Origin: Cognatishimia sp. MH4019
Lineage (GTDB): Bacteria > Pseudomonadota > Alphaproteobacteria > Rhodobacterales > Rhodobacteraceae
DNA length: 64,000 nucleotides
Direction: 5' to 3'
NCBI RefSeq assembly: GCF_020177595.1
Contig: NZ_JAHTBL010000006.1
Span: forward strand, 1-64,000
Part shown: in pieces, positions 45,871 through 53,959 of the stretch
How positions within the stretch are numbered: the first letter of the stretch is position 1
How the letters are laid out: every line of letters begins with the position of its first letter
Position numbers and translations under genes: made by a program
Notes under the pieces: model-generated
Database searches by the model: none
What the model was told of the DNA's origin: nothing
The model's input: the letters and a program-made list of their open reading frames with translations, nothing else

Positions 45871-46938
45871 ATGCGTTTTTCACTGGCTGCCGCCACATAT
45901 GTTGCAACCGCTTTGGTGGCAGGCACCGCCGCCGCTCAGGCTTGCGGTGGAAGCTATACCGTGACCAGTGGCGACACGCTTTCTCAGATCGCCAATGAGC
46001 TCTACGACGACTCGCGCAAGTGGTCTGTCATCTACAACACCAACCGCGCGCTGATCGGCGACAGCCCGAACCGCGTTCAGGTGGGTCAAAACCTCAACAT
46101 CCCTTGCGTTGGTGGATTGCCGGTTCTGGGCGGCGCACTCACCGCAACCGCCGCCCCGGCAACCACCTCGCCGGTCGGTCAGCGTCCCGCGCTAAGTGCA
46201 TCCAGCTTGCGCTTGCTGACTGCAGGCGACTTCGCGCCTTTCACCGATGAAGAGCTTGAGAATGGCGGGTTGATCACCGAAATCGTGGACGCCTCCATGC
46301 AGAATGCAGGCGTCGGAGAATACTCGATCAGTTGGGTTAACGACTGGTCGTCGCACCTTGACCCGCTGCTTAGCAATGCGATGCTGGATGCAGGCTTTCC
46401 TTGGTACAAGCCCGATTGCGATGGCGATCCGGCCAATTATCGCTGCGAAAACTTCCACTTCTCGGACCCGATGTTCGAGATGTTGATCCTGCTTTTCACC
46501 ACGAACGCCAACCCGATCACCTTCAACTCTGACGCCGATATTGTCGGCAAAACGCTCTGCCGTCCGGCGGGGTATTTCACCCATGATCTCGACAAGAATG
46601 GGCGCAATTGGGTGAAAGAGGCCAAAATCACGCTCAAGCAGCCCGACAGCGTTGCCGATTGTTTCGAGATGCTGACCGATGGCGATGTGGACGCTGTGGC
46701 GCTGAACGAATTTACCGGGCGCACCGCGATCAAGGATCTTGAACTCGGCGGCCGCGTTGCCCCCGTGCAGAGCCGCCCGCTGTCGATTGAAGGGCTGCAT
46801 GTGCTGGTCTCCAAGAACCATCCGAACGCGGAAAACGTGATGGCGGCGATCAATCAGGGCCTCGATGCGATCAAGGAAAACGGGACCTATCAGCAGGTCA
46901 TCAACCGCCATATGTCCCGCATTTGGTCCGAGCTATGA
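45871..46938 (+). CDS. LysM plus solute-binding (SBP_bac_3) exported protein 1
   Basis: This 355-residue protein has a signal peptide (residues 1-22, ending TAAA), then a LysM peptidoglycan-binding domain (28-79; YTVTSGDTLSQIANELYDDS) and, after a Thr/Ala/Pro linker, a family 3 solute-binding domain (from about 110; LRLLTAGDFAPFTDE). Conserved Cys in KPDCDGD, NYRCENF, LCRPAGYFTHDLD and ADCFEML suggest disulfides. No ABC permease is adjacent. It probably binds a ligand while attached to the cell wall. GGGGGATT precedes the ATG. Its stop overlaps the next gene (ATGA). Confidence 0.85.
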   Translation: MRFSLAAATYVATALVAGTAAAQACGGSYTVTSGDTLSQIANELYDDSRKWSVIYNTNRALIGDSPNRVQVGQNLNIPCVGGLPVLGGALTATAAPATTSPVGQRPALSASSLRLLTAGDFAPFTDEELENGGLITEIVDASMQNAGVGEYSISWVNDWSSHLDPLLSNAMLDAGFPWYKPDCDGDPANYRCENFHFSDPMFEMLILLFTTNANPITFNSDADIVGKTLCRPAGYFTHDLDKNGRNWVKEAKITLKQPDSVADCFEMLTDGDVDAVALNEFTGRTAIKDLELGGRVAPVQSRPLSIEGLHVLVSKNHPNAENVMAAINQGLDAIKENGTYQQVINRHMSRIWSEL

Positions 46939-47954
46939 GGGCAGCCGCCACCGCCTTCGCTCTCCTGCTTCCGGGCGCTGTTTTCGCTCAAGGCCAATGC
47001 GATGTTCCGCACAGGATTGCCGAAGGGGAGACGCTTTTTTCCATTGCAGATCAATACTATGGCGACTTGAACAAATGGTCGGTGATCTATTACGGCAACC
47101 AGAACACGCTCCCCGCAGGCTTGCTTGATCTGCCCGCCGGCGTGACCGTGACGATCCCCTGCCTACCCGGTCAAAGCCCCGCCGATCCCACACCGCTCCA
47201 GACGACAAACGCGGAAATGATGATCCTCACCGGCTCCAACTACGCGCCCTTTGCGGACCGCAGCTGGATGGGCCAGGGCATGGTGACCGAGCTGGTCAAC
47301 GCCGCGATGGAGGCGACGCCAGAGCCTTTGACCTATTCCATATCGTGGGAGGATGACTGGTCCCAGCATCTGTTCCCGATGCTGGATTCCGGTGCGCAAT
47401 TCGACATGGGCTTTCCGTGGCTGCGACCCAATTGCGATGAAAATCCGGACAATGAGCGGTGCGCGAATTTCCATTTCTCCGATCCGCTGGTCGAAATCCT
47501 CGTGTTGCTTTTCACTCGCACTGATGCGCCCGTGCAGTTCGAAGATGACGCCGACCTGCATGGCCGTACCATCTGCCGCCCCGCGGGGTATTTCACCCAT
47601 GATCTCGACCGCGCCGACCGCCGTTGGATCAGCGACGGCCTTGTCACCCTTGTGCAAGCCGAAAGTCCTGAGGCGTGTTTTGCCGCGCTCATGGACGGCT
47701 CCGTCGATGCGGTCACGGTAAACGAGTTTCTGGGCTGGACCAAAATCCACGAGCTTGGCCTGCAAGGGCAGGTCCAGCCCGAACAGCGCCCCGTCTCCGT
47801 CGAGGGCCTCCATGTCGTGATCTCCAAGAAGCACTGGCGCGGCACCACACATCTCTACCGCTTCAACGCAGGCCTTGCCGCCCTGCGCCAAACCGAGCGC
47901 TATAACGAGATCGTCACCCGCCACCTTGGCACCTTTTGGGAGCAGCTCAACTAG
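46935..47954 (+). CDS. LysM plus solute-binding (SBP_bac_3) exported protein 2
   Basis: This 339-residue paralogue has the same layout: signal peptide (residues 1-18, AVFAQ), LysM (RIAEGETLFSIADQYYGDLN), then a solute-binding domain (MMILTGSNYAPFADRSW). It shares with protein 1 the segments CANFHFSDP (CENFHFSDP there) and CRPAGYFTHDLD, showing tandem duplication with divergence. The start at 46935 overlaps the first gene by 4 nt. The frame extends back to 46923, but the later Met begins the signal peptide. Ligand unknown; it may form a heterodimer or act on a related ligand. Confidence 0.85.
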   Translation: MRAAATAFALLLPGAVFAQGQCDVPHRIAEGETLFSIADQYYGDLNKWSVIYYGNQNTLPAGLLDLPAGVTVTIPCLPGQSPADPTPLQTTNAEMMILTGSNYAPFADRSWMGQGMVTELVNAAMEATPEPLTYSISWEDDWSQHLFPMLDSGAQFDMGFPWLRPNCDENPDNERCANFHFSDPLVEILVLLFTRTDAPVQFEDDADLHGRTICRPAGYFTHDLDRADRRWISDGLVTLVQAESPEACFAALMDGSVDAVTVNEFLGWTKIHELGLQGQVQPEQRPVSVEGLHVVISKKHWRGTTHLYRFNAGLAALRQTERYNEIVTRHLGTFWEQLN

Positions 47955-48050
47955 GCTGAAAATCGCGCGCATGCAGCGGATTTCGAGTGCAGCGCCCGGC
48001 GGCTTTGGCTAACGTCCCAACAATGCAATTCCGGGGGAGGACCGCACGCC

Positions 48051-49184
48051 ATGACCAGTATCAAGACCACCCATGTGGGCAGCCTGCCGCGCACACAGAA
48101 GGTCGTCGATTTCATCTTCGCCCGCGAGCACGGCAAGGACTATGATCAGGCCGCATTCGACGCGACGATGGCCGAGGCTGCCGGTGAAACCGTGCGCCAG
48201 CAGGTCGCCGCGGGTATTGATGTGGTCAGCGATGGCGAGACCTCAAAGATCAGCTATGCGACCTATGTGAAAGACCGCTACACTGGCTTTGACGGCGACA
48301 GCCCGCGCAATGCGCCGGCTGATCTCAAGCAGTTTCCGGGCTTCCTGAAACGCCTTGCCGATGATGGCGGCACTCCGCAATACGCGCGGCCGATGTGCGT
48401 CGGTGAAGTGAAGTCGAAAGGGCAGGGCGAGCTGGAAAAAGACCTTGCCAATCTCAAGGCCGGGATGGCGGCCCATGGCGCCTCGGAAGGGTTTATGAAC
48501 GCAGCCTCTCCCGGCGTTATCTCTTTGTTTTTGCAAAACGATTACTATCCCACTCGCGACGCCTATCTGGCCGCTCTGGCAGATGCGATGCGCGAGGAAT
48601 ACCGCACCATCGTGGATGCAGGCATCATGCTGCAGCTCGACTGCCCCGACCTCGCCCTCTCGCGCCATATGCTGTTCAATGACCTGAGCGACGCCGAATT
48701 TCTCAAGATCGCCGCCTCCCATGTGGAGGCCCTGAACGCAGCGCTTGAGGGCATTGACCCGTCCCGCGTGCGCTTGCACATCTGCTGGGGCAATTACGAG
48801 GGGCCGCATGTCTGCGATATCGACATGGGCAAGGTTTTCGCCACTCTGATGAGCGTCGCGCCACAGCAGATTTTGTTCGAAACCTCCAACCCCCGACACG
48901 CCCATGAATGGACGGTGTTCCGCGACCGTGCGTCGGAAATCCCCGATGACAAGATCCTTGTGCCGGGCGTTGTGGACAGCACCACGAACTTTGTCGAACA
49001 TCCCGAACTGGTCGCTGAACGTGTCGCGAAATTTGCAGGCATCGTCGGGGCAGACCGCGTGATCGCGGGCTCGGATTGCGGCTTCGGCACTTTCGCGGGG
49101 TTTGGTGCGGTTGATCCTGCTATCGCCTATGCCAAGCTGGGTGCGCTCAGCGAAGGCACAAAACTCGCCTCTGACCGGGTCTGA
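48051..49184 (+). CDS. Cobalamin-independent methionine-synthase-like (MetE C-domain) protein
   Basis: This 377-residue TIM-barrel protein matches the MetE C-terminal family. Visible features are VVSDGETSKISYATYVKDRY, MLQLDCPDLALS, the zinc-type HICWGNYEGP and SDCGFGTFAG near the end (in MetE these supply His, Cys, Glu and Cys). It lacks the MetE N-terminal domain and therefore may use another methyl donor or have another alkyl-thiol reaction. GGGGGAGGA precedes the ATG. It is followed by the hydrolase gene after 3 nt. No methionine pathway genes adjoin. Confidence 0.85.
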   Translation: MTSIKTTHVGSLPRTQKVVDFIFAREHGKDYDQAAFDATMAEAAGETVRQQVAAGIDVVSDGETSKISYATYVKDRYTGFDGDSPRNAPADLKQFPGFLKRLADDGGTPQYARPMCVGEVKSKGQGELEKDLANLKAGMAAHGASEGFMNAASPGVISLFLQNDYYPTRDAYLAALADAMREEYRTIVDAGIMLQLDCPDLALSRHMLFNDLSDAEFLKIAASHVEALNAALEGIDPSRVRLHICWGNYEGPHVCDIDMGKVFATLMSVAPQQILFETSNPRHAHEWTVFRDRASEIPDDKILVPGVVDSTTNFVEHPELVAERVAKFAGIVGADRVIAGSDCGFGTFAGFGAVDPAIAYAKLGALSEGTKLASDRV

Positions 49185-49187
49185 TCC

Positions 49188-49898
49188 ATGAACGAGCCGC
49201 TCGTCCTTCTTCCGGGCATGATGTGCGACGCGCGCCTTTTTACCCCGCAGATCGAGGCATTCTCGGCAGACCGCGCTGTGATGGTGGCCCCGGTCACAAA
49301 AGGCGAACGGATTGGGGAGATTGCCTCGGACGTGCTGCAAGCCGCGCCCGCCAAGTTCGCGTTGGCGGGCCTTTCCATGGGCGGCATCGTCGCGATGGAA
49401 GTGCTACGCCGCGCGCCCGACCGTGTCACACGCGTCGCATTTCTGGACACCAACCCGCTGTCGGAAACCCCGCAGGTGGCCGCTGCGCGCGAGCCGCAGA
49501 TCATCGGTGTTCGCTCAGGCCGCTTGCAAGAAGTGATGCGGGACGAAATGAAGCCCAATTACCTTGCGCCCGGCCCGCGCCGGGTGGAGGTGCTCAATAC
49601 AGTGATGGCGATGGCAATGACCCTTGGACCCGAGGTTTTCGTGCGCCAGTCCCGCGCGCTGCAACGCCGCCGCGATCAGCAACGCACCCTGCGCGGCATC
49701 AAAGTGCCGACGCTTGTGATGTGCGGGGCCCATGACGCACTATGCCCGGTGAAACGCCATGAGTTCATGGCCGAACTGATCCCCTATGCGCAGCTTTATA
49801 TCGTGGCGGAGGCGGGCCATTTGCCGACATTGGAGCAGCCCGAAGAGAGCAACCATGTCCTGGCCCATTGGCTGAAACAGCCGCTGGTTCTGCAGTAG
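49188..49898 (+). CDS. Alpha/beta hydrolase
   Basis: This 236-residue protein has a GLSMGG nucleophile elbow (Ser near residue 64), PGMMCDARLF near the start (oxyanion area) and a C-terminal His in EAGHLPTLEQPEESN. The catalytic Asp is in GAHDALCPVKRH. It is 3 nt downstream of the MetE-like gene, so is co-transcribed. Substrate unknown. It ends 4 nt before a GC-rich intergenic module that may end the transcript. Confidence 0.88.
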   Translation: MNEPLVLLPGMMCDARLFTPQIEAFSADRAVMVAPVTKGERIGEIASDVLQAAPAKFALAGLSMGGIVAMEVLRRAPDRVTRVAFLDTNPLSETPQVAAAREPQIIGVRSGRLQEVMRDEMKPNYLAPGPRRVEVLNTVMAMAMTLGPEVFVRQSRALQRRRDQQRTLRGIKVPTLVMCGAHDALCPVKRHEFMAELIPYAQLYIVAEAGHLPTLEQPEESNHVLAHWLKQPLVLQ

Positions 49899-49901
49899 AT
49901 A

Positions 49902-49976
49902 TTGCGCTGCGGCTTCGCCGCATGGCCCCGCGGGGGCTCTGCCCCCGCACCCCCGGGATATTTCCAAAAAGCGAAG
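49902..49976 (+). repeat. Intergenic GC-rich module, copy 2 (bidirectional terminator candidate)
   Basis: The order is CTGCGGCTTCGCCGCAT, then the 34-bp core 49930-49963, identical to 24057-24090, with GGGGGC-TCT-GCCCCC and CCCCGGGATATTT, then CCAAAAAGCGAAG. It separates the convergent hydrolase gene and phaZ. The copy-to-copy identity in the core, against diverged flanks, suggests that the hairpin is what is conserved. Confidence 0.7.
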
Positions 49977-50006
49977 TGAGAGCGTGTCTGAGGATAGATG
50001 CGAAGG

Positions 50007-50049
50007 CATATTGGCCTCCGCTTCAAGACCATATTGGCCTCCGCTTCAA
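50007..50049. repeat. 20-bp direct repeat next to the GC-rich module
   Basis: CATATTGGCCTCCGCTTCAA is repeated exactly at 50007-50026 and 50030-50049 (23-nt period). It lies between the GC-rich module and the phaZ stop. Together with the tandem array at 24.1 kb it shows that both module copies carry short duplications in their 3' flank. Confidence 0.85.
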
Positions 50050-50061
50050 CACGGTGTGGAT

Positions 50062-51342
50062 TTAGGCGGCTGCGTTTTTGTTTGCAGGCTTTTTGGCCTT
50101 TTTCTTCGGCGCGCGCTGGTTGGCGTCGATGAAATCCAACACCAAGGGCCGGATATTGTGACGCCAGCTTTTGCCCGCGAAGATACCGTAGTGGCCAGCG
50201 CCTTCCTCTACATGAGAGGCTTTCTTGCTGTCAGGCAGACCCGTAAGCAGGTCAAGCGCCGCAATACACTGACCGGGCGCCGAGATATCGTCCAAAGCGC
50301 CTTCAACGGTTTTCACGGCGACATCTGTGATCTTCGAGATATCGACCTGATGACCATCCACGATGAACTTGTTTTGGGCAATCTCACGTTCTTTGAAGAT
50401 GCGGTGCACTGTCGACAGATAGAACTCTGCCGTCATATCCATCACGGCGAGATATTCGTCGTAAAAGCGGTTATGCTTGTCATGATCACTTGCCTCGCCA
50501 TGGGCAACCTTCTGAATTTGCTCAGAAAACGCATTCGCGTGACGCTCCCCATTCATCGAGATGAACGAGGCCAGCTGTAGCAGGCCCGGATAGACTTTGC
50601 GGCCAACGCCGGGGTATTTGAAGCCCACGCGTTGGATCATCATTTTTTCCAACTGACCCATGGTGACACGACGGCCAAAGTCGGTGACGTCGGTCGCGGC
50701 GGCATCTGGATCGACGGGACCCCCAATCAGCGTGAGCGTGGCAGGCTGCGCCTTGGGGTCCAGCTCGGCCAGATAGGCGGTTGCGGCCAACGCCAGCGGC
50801 ACCGGTTGGCAGACGGCGATGACATGGGTGTCGGGGCCCATCTCGCGGATGAAATCCATCAGATAGAGCGTATAATCCTCGATATCGAACTTGCCTTCGC
50901 TGACAGGGATGTCGCGGGCATTGTGCCAATCGGTGATATAGACCTCGCAATCGACCAGAAGGCTTTTCACGGTCGAGCGCAGGAGCGTCGCATAATGGCC
51001 GGACATCGGGGCAACCAGAAGCACTTTGCGCGGCTTTTGCTTGCGCCCCGAGACGGCGAAATGGATCAGATCGCCGAACGGGCGCTCGACCACGGTTTCG
51101 ATATTGACCAGATGATCCTTACCGTCTTCGCAGGTGAATGTGCGGATGCCCCAGTCAGGCTTGGCCACCATGCGCGAGAATGTGCGTTCCGTCACCTCGC
51201 CCCACGCCGCCATCATGTTCATCAGGGGGCTGGGGAACATCGCGACCGCAGGATAGGAGGCCATGGCCAGAGCAGACGCGCCCATCCATTGATTTGTGTT
51301 CCGCACCGTTTCCATGAGATCATAGGTCATCATGTAGCGCAT
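50062..51342 (-). CDS. phaZ: Intracellular polyhydroxyalkanoate depolymerase
   Basis: PhaZ mobilises stored PHA granules. This 426-residue protein has the intracellular depolymerase pattern: N-terminal MRYMMTYDLMETVRNTNQWM, PMSGHYATLLR, then VYITDWHNARDIPVSEGKF and DYTLYLMDFI; VIAVCQPVPLALAA carries the lipase-box-like Cys (CQP). The acidic EEGAGHYGIFAGKSWR and a Lys/Ala-rich tail (KKKAKKPANKN) follow. The start at 51342 is preferred (MRYMMTYDLMET); the frame extends to 51423. It is divergent from phaC, 101 nt apart. Confidence 0.93.
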   Translation of the reverse strand: MRYMMTYDLMETVRNTNQWMGASALAMASYPAVAMFPSPLMNMMAAWGEVTERTFSRMVAKPDWGIRTFTCEDGKDHLVNIETVVERPFGDLIHFAVSGRKQKPRKVLLVAPMSGHYATLLRSTVKSLLVDCEVYITDWHNARDIPVSEGKFDIEDYTLYLMDFIREMGPDTHVIAVCQPVPLALAATAYLAELDPKAQPATLTLIGGPVDPDAAATDVTDFGRRVTMGQLEKMMIQRVGFKYPGVGRKVYPGLLQLASFISMNGERHANAFSEQIQKVAHGEASDHDKHNRFYDEYLAVMDMTAEFYLSTVHRIFKEREIAQNKFIVDGHQVDISKITDVAVKTVEGALDDISAPGQCIAALDLLTGLPDSKKASHVEEGAGHYGIFAGKSWRHNIRPLVLDFIDANQRAPKKKAKKPANKNAAA

Positions 51343-51411
51343 AGTCGTCACTTTCTCGGGGTGGCCCCGGTTCAATTCGTCGCTTTGCCCCCCCGAACAG
51401 ACGACGTTATT

Positions 51412-51423
51412 CTGCAGATGCAA
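51412..51423. promoter_or_regulatory. Possible PhaR site between phaZ and phaC
   Basis: CTGC-AGAT-GCAA matches CTGC-N4-GCAG at 7 of 8 fixed positions. It lies 21 nt upstream of the phaC start in the divergent spacer, near where a phaC promoter or leader would be. It may give weak PhaR control. Confidence 0.35.
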
Positions 51424-51443
51424 ACTAGGGGGAGAGGCTCGTC

Positions 51444-53249
51444 ATGACAACTAAAGAATCCGGAACGGATCATCCTGACGCACCAAATCTAGAGAAACTC
51501 ACCGAGAATCTGGAGCATGTAGAGACCCTCTCGAAGCGTCTGGTGGAGGCTTTGTCCCACAAGCGCCAGCTTCCCGCGTCGCTGCAAGGCCCCAATCAAG
51601 AGTTGTTTGCCAAGGCCGCGACGGCCTATGTGCAGGAGATGATGCAAAACCCTGCAAAGATCGTCGAGCATCAGATCGACTACTGGAAACAGACGGTCAC
51701 ACATTATGTCGAAGCGCAACAAACGCTCGCGAAAGGCAAGCTGGAGGCCCCCGAGGATCACACGCCCCGCGACCGACGTTTCAAGAATCCCCTCTGGGAG
51801 ACGCATCCTTATTTCAACTTCCTCAAGCAGCAATACATGATGAATGCTGCGGCCGTGGATCAGGCTGTGGCCGATATCGATGGTCTGGACCCGGATGAGC
51901 GCAAGCGGGTCGAATATTTCTCCCGCCAGATCGTGGATTTGTTCGCGCCTACGAATTTCCTCGCCAGCAACCCCGACGCTTTGGAGCGCGCCGTTCAGAC
52001 CGATGGCCAGTCGCTGGTGGACGGTCTTGAGAACCTCGTGGCCGATATCGAGGCAAACCACGGCGAAGTGCAGGTCAATCTTGCCGATAAGTCGGCCTTC
52101 ACAGTGGGGGAAAACATCGCCACCACGCCCGGCGAAGTGATCTTCCGCAACCGTCTTTTCGAGCTGATCCAATACACCCCGACCACCGATCAGGTGCACC
52201 AGACCCCGCTTATTCTGTTTCCGCCCTGGATCAACAAATTCTACATCCTTGATCTGAAAGAGCAGAATTCCCTCATCAAATGGATCGTCGATCAGGGCTT
52301 CACACTTTTCGTGGTGAGCTGGGTCAATCCCGATGCCAGCTACCGCGACACGGCCCTCGATGACTATATCGAGGAAGGCTACCTGACCGCGATCCGCGAA
52401 GTGCAGGAAATCTGCGGCGTCAAGAAAGTGAATGTCGTGGGCTACTGCATCGCTGGCACGACGCTCAGCCTCACCATGGCGCTTTTGAGAAAGCGCGGCG
52501 AGGACCCGATCAAGTCTGCGACGCTCTTTACGACGCTCACTGACTTCTCTGATCAGGGCGAGGTGGGCGTCTTTCTGGATGATGACTTTGTGGACGGCAT
52601 CGAGCAACAGGTCGGCAAGGATGGATATCTGTCTTCTTTCTTCATGTCGCGCACCTTCTCGTATCTGCGCAGCAACGACCTGATCTATCAGCCCGCCATC
52701 AAAAGCTACATGATGGGAGAGGCCCCACCTGCCTTCGATCTGCTCTACTGGAATGGTGACGGCACGAACTTGCCTGCGAAGATGGCCGTGCAATATCTGC
52801 GTGGGCTCTGCCAGGATGACAGATTTGCTCAGGGCGGTTTTGAGATCTGCGGAGAGACGGTGACCCTCGGCGACGTCAAAACCCCGATCTGCGCCATTGC
52901 GTGCGAGACCGATCACATCGCCCCGTGGGACAACTCCTATCGCGGCGTCCAGCAGATGGGCAGCGCCGACAAGACCTTCATCATGTCCCAATCCGGTCAT
53001 ATCGCCGGGATTGTAAACCCGCCCAGCAAGAACAAGTATGGCCACTATATAAACGACGACCTCAGCCTCGATGCACCTGCTTGGCAAGAGGGCGCGACCT
53101 TCCACGAAGGAAGCTGGTGGCCGCGCTGGGGCAAGTGGCTTGCAGGGCGCTCTGGCAAGAAGGTGAAGGCCCGACAGCCGGGCGATTCGACCCACCCAGC
53201 CCTGTCTCCGGCCCCCGGAACTTACGTTACGGCAACGCCAAGCGACTGA
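51444..53249 (+). CDS. phaC: Class I poly(R)-hydroxyalkanoate synthase
   Basis: PhaC polymerises (R)-3-hydroxyacyl-CoA into PHA. The 601-residue enzyme has the catalytic Cys335 in the lipase-like box GYCIAG, Asp in CETDHIAPWDN and His in SQSGHIAGIVNPP. The segment FPPWINKFYILDLKEQNSLIKW and RTWWPRW-like WWPRWGKWLAGRSG (terminal region) are also typical. The length fits class I. ATG 51444 follows GGGGGAGAGG. The phasin gene is 130 nt downstream. The N-terminus carries an unusual acidic region (residues 1-35). Confidence 0.95.
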   Translation: MTTKESGTDHPDAPNLEKLTENLEHVETLSKRLVEALSHKRQLPASLQGPNQELFAKAATAYVQEMMQNPAKIVEHQIDYWKQTVTHYVEAQQTLAKGKLEAPEDHTPRDRRFKNPLWETHPYFNFLKQQYMMNAAAVDQAVADIDGLDPDERKRVEYFSRQIVDLFAPTNFLASNPDALERAVQTDGQSLVDGLENLVADIEANHGEVQVNLADKSAFTVGENIATTPGEVIFRNRLFELIQYTPTTDQVHQTPLILFPPWINKFYILDLKEQNSLIKWIVDQGFTLFVVSWVNPDASYRDTALDDYIEEGYLTAIREVQEICGVKKVNVVGYCIAGTTLSLTMALLRKRGEDPIKSATLFTTLTDFSDQGEVGVFLDDDFVDGIEQQVGKDGYLSSFFMSRTFSYLRSNDLIYQPAIKSYMMGEAPPAFDLLYWNGDGTNLPAKMAVQYLRGLCQDDRFAQGGFEICGETVTLGDVKTPICAIACETDHIAPWDNSYRGVQQMGSADKTFIMSQSGHIAGIVNPPSKNKYGHYINDDLSLDAPAWQEGATFHEGSWWPRWGKWLAGRSGKKVKARQPGDSTHPALSPAPGTYVTATPSD

Positions 53250-53274
53250 TTTTTCGCCTTTTTCCAGAAATATG

Positions 53275-53323
53275 CTGCAGTGCAGAAAAAAGACTTGAAA
53301 TGCTGCACCGCAGCATGCATATT
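53275..53323 (+). promoter_or_regulatory. Phasin promoter with two PhaR boxes
   Basis: CTGC-AGT-GCAG (53275-53285) and CTGC-ACC-GCAG (53303-53313) are perfect copies of CTGC-N3-GCAG, 28 nt apart. The second sits in the 17-nt spacer between TTGAAA (-35, 53295-53300) and CATATT (-10, 53318-53323), where a repressor would block RNA polymerase. PhaR, encoded just downstream, is the likely repressor. Confidence 0.75.
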
Positions 53324-53379
53324 CTTTGCAAGCGCAACGAACGCGGGATTGGCCCGCAAGTGCTAAAGGAGCGAAGAAA

Positions 53380-53823
53380 ATGGCTAAGACACAAGATTTC
53401 ACCGCTGTCATGAAAGACATGATGGGCGCATTCCCCGTTGACACAGCGGCTATGCAGGACGCGTTCAAAACGTCCGCAACTCTGAACGAAAAAATGTCCA
53501 AAGTGGCTCTGGAAGCTGCTGCGAAGTCCAACGACCTGTCCGCCAAGTGGACCAAGGACACGCTGGCCAAAGTCACCGAGCTGACCAAAGTCAAAGAAGA
53601 CCCGGCTGACTACACCAAAGCCATGACCGATTTCGCATCGGCCTCTGCTGAAACCGCAGCCGAGCACATGGCCGCTTTCGCCGAGATCGCGAAAAAAGTT
53701 CAGATGGAAACTGTCGAGTTGATGATGGCTGCTGGCAAAGACGTTGCTGAAGAAGCAACGGCTGCTGTCAAGAAAGCAACCAACGACGTCACGACCGCTG
53801 CGAAAAAAGCCGCAGCCAAGTAA
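53380..53823 (+). CDS. Phasin family protein
   Basis: Phasins coat PHA granules. This 147-residue, Ala/Lys/Glu-rich, helical protein contains the phasin_2-like pattern ADYTKAMTDFASASAETAAEHMAAF and ends in a Lys/Ala tail (ATNDVTTAAKKAAAK). The start at 53380 has AAAGGAGCGAAG upstream. Upstream lie a candidate promoter and two PhaR boxes; downstream an intrinsic terminator separates it from phaR. Very abundant expression is expected when PHA is present. Sometimes named phaP; the exact subfamily is not assigned here. Confidence 0.9.
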   Translation: MAKTQDFTAVMKDMMGAFPVDTAAMQDAFKTSATLNEKMSKVALEAAAKSNDLSAKWTKDTLAKVTELTKVKEDPADYTKAMTDFASASAETAAEHMAAFAEIAKKVQMETVELMMAAGKDVAEEATAAVKKATNDVTTAAKKAAAK

Positions 53824-53873
53824 GTCGACTTTCTATACGCGCCGCATTTCCTCCCTAATCGGCGTGAATAGCT

Positions 53874-53906
53874 GGGCGGGCTCTTCGGAGCTCGCCCTTT
53901 CTTTTT
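53874..53906 (+). terminator. Rho-independent terminator of the phasin gene
   Basis: GGGCGGGCTC (53874-53883) pairs with GAGCTCGCCC (53888-53897), with one mismatch, around a TTCG tetraloop, followed by TTTCTTTTT. It is 50 nt after the phasin stop. Confidence 0.9.
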
Positions 53907-53908
53907 AT

Positions 53909-53940
53909 GTGCAACCGCAGTAGGCTTTTCTGCATTGCCG
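53909..53940 (+). promoter_or_regulatory. Two degenerate PhaR boxes upstream of phaR
   Basis: GTGC-AACC-GCAG (53909-53920) and CTGC-ATT-GCCG (53930-53940) each match CTGC-N3/4-GCAG at 7 of 8 positions and lie 20-51 nt before the phaR start. They would allow moderate autorepression by PhaR. Confidence 0.4.
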
Positions 53941-53959
53941 CAAGACGGGGAGACTTCGG

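Noticed and set aside
51489-53594. Very long open frame antisense to phaC and the phasin gene (about 700 codons).
   Set aside because: It runs opposite well-supported genes, has no recognisable domain, and long antisense frames are expected in GC-rich DNA.
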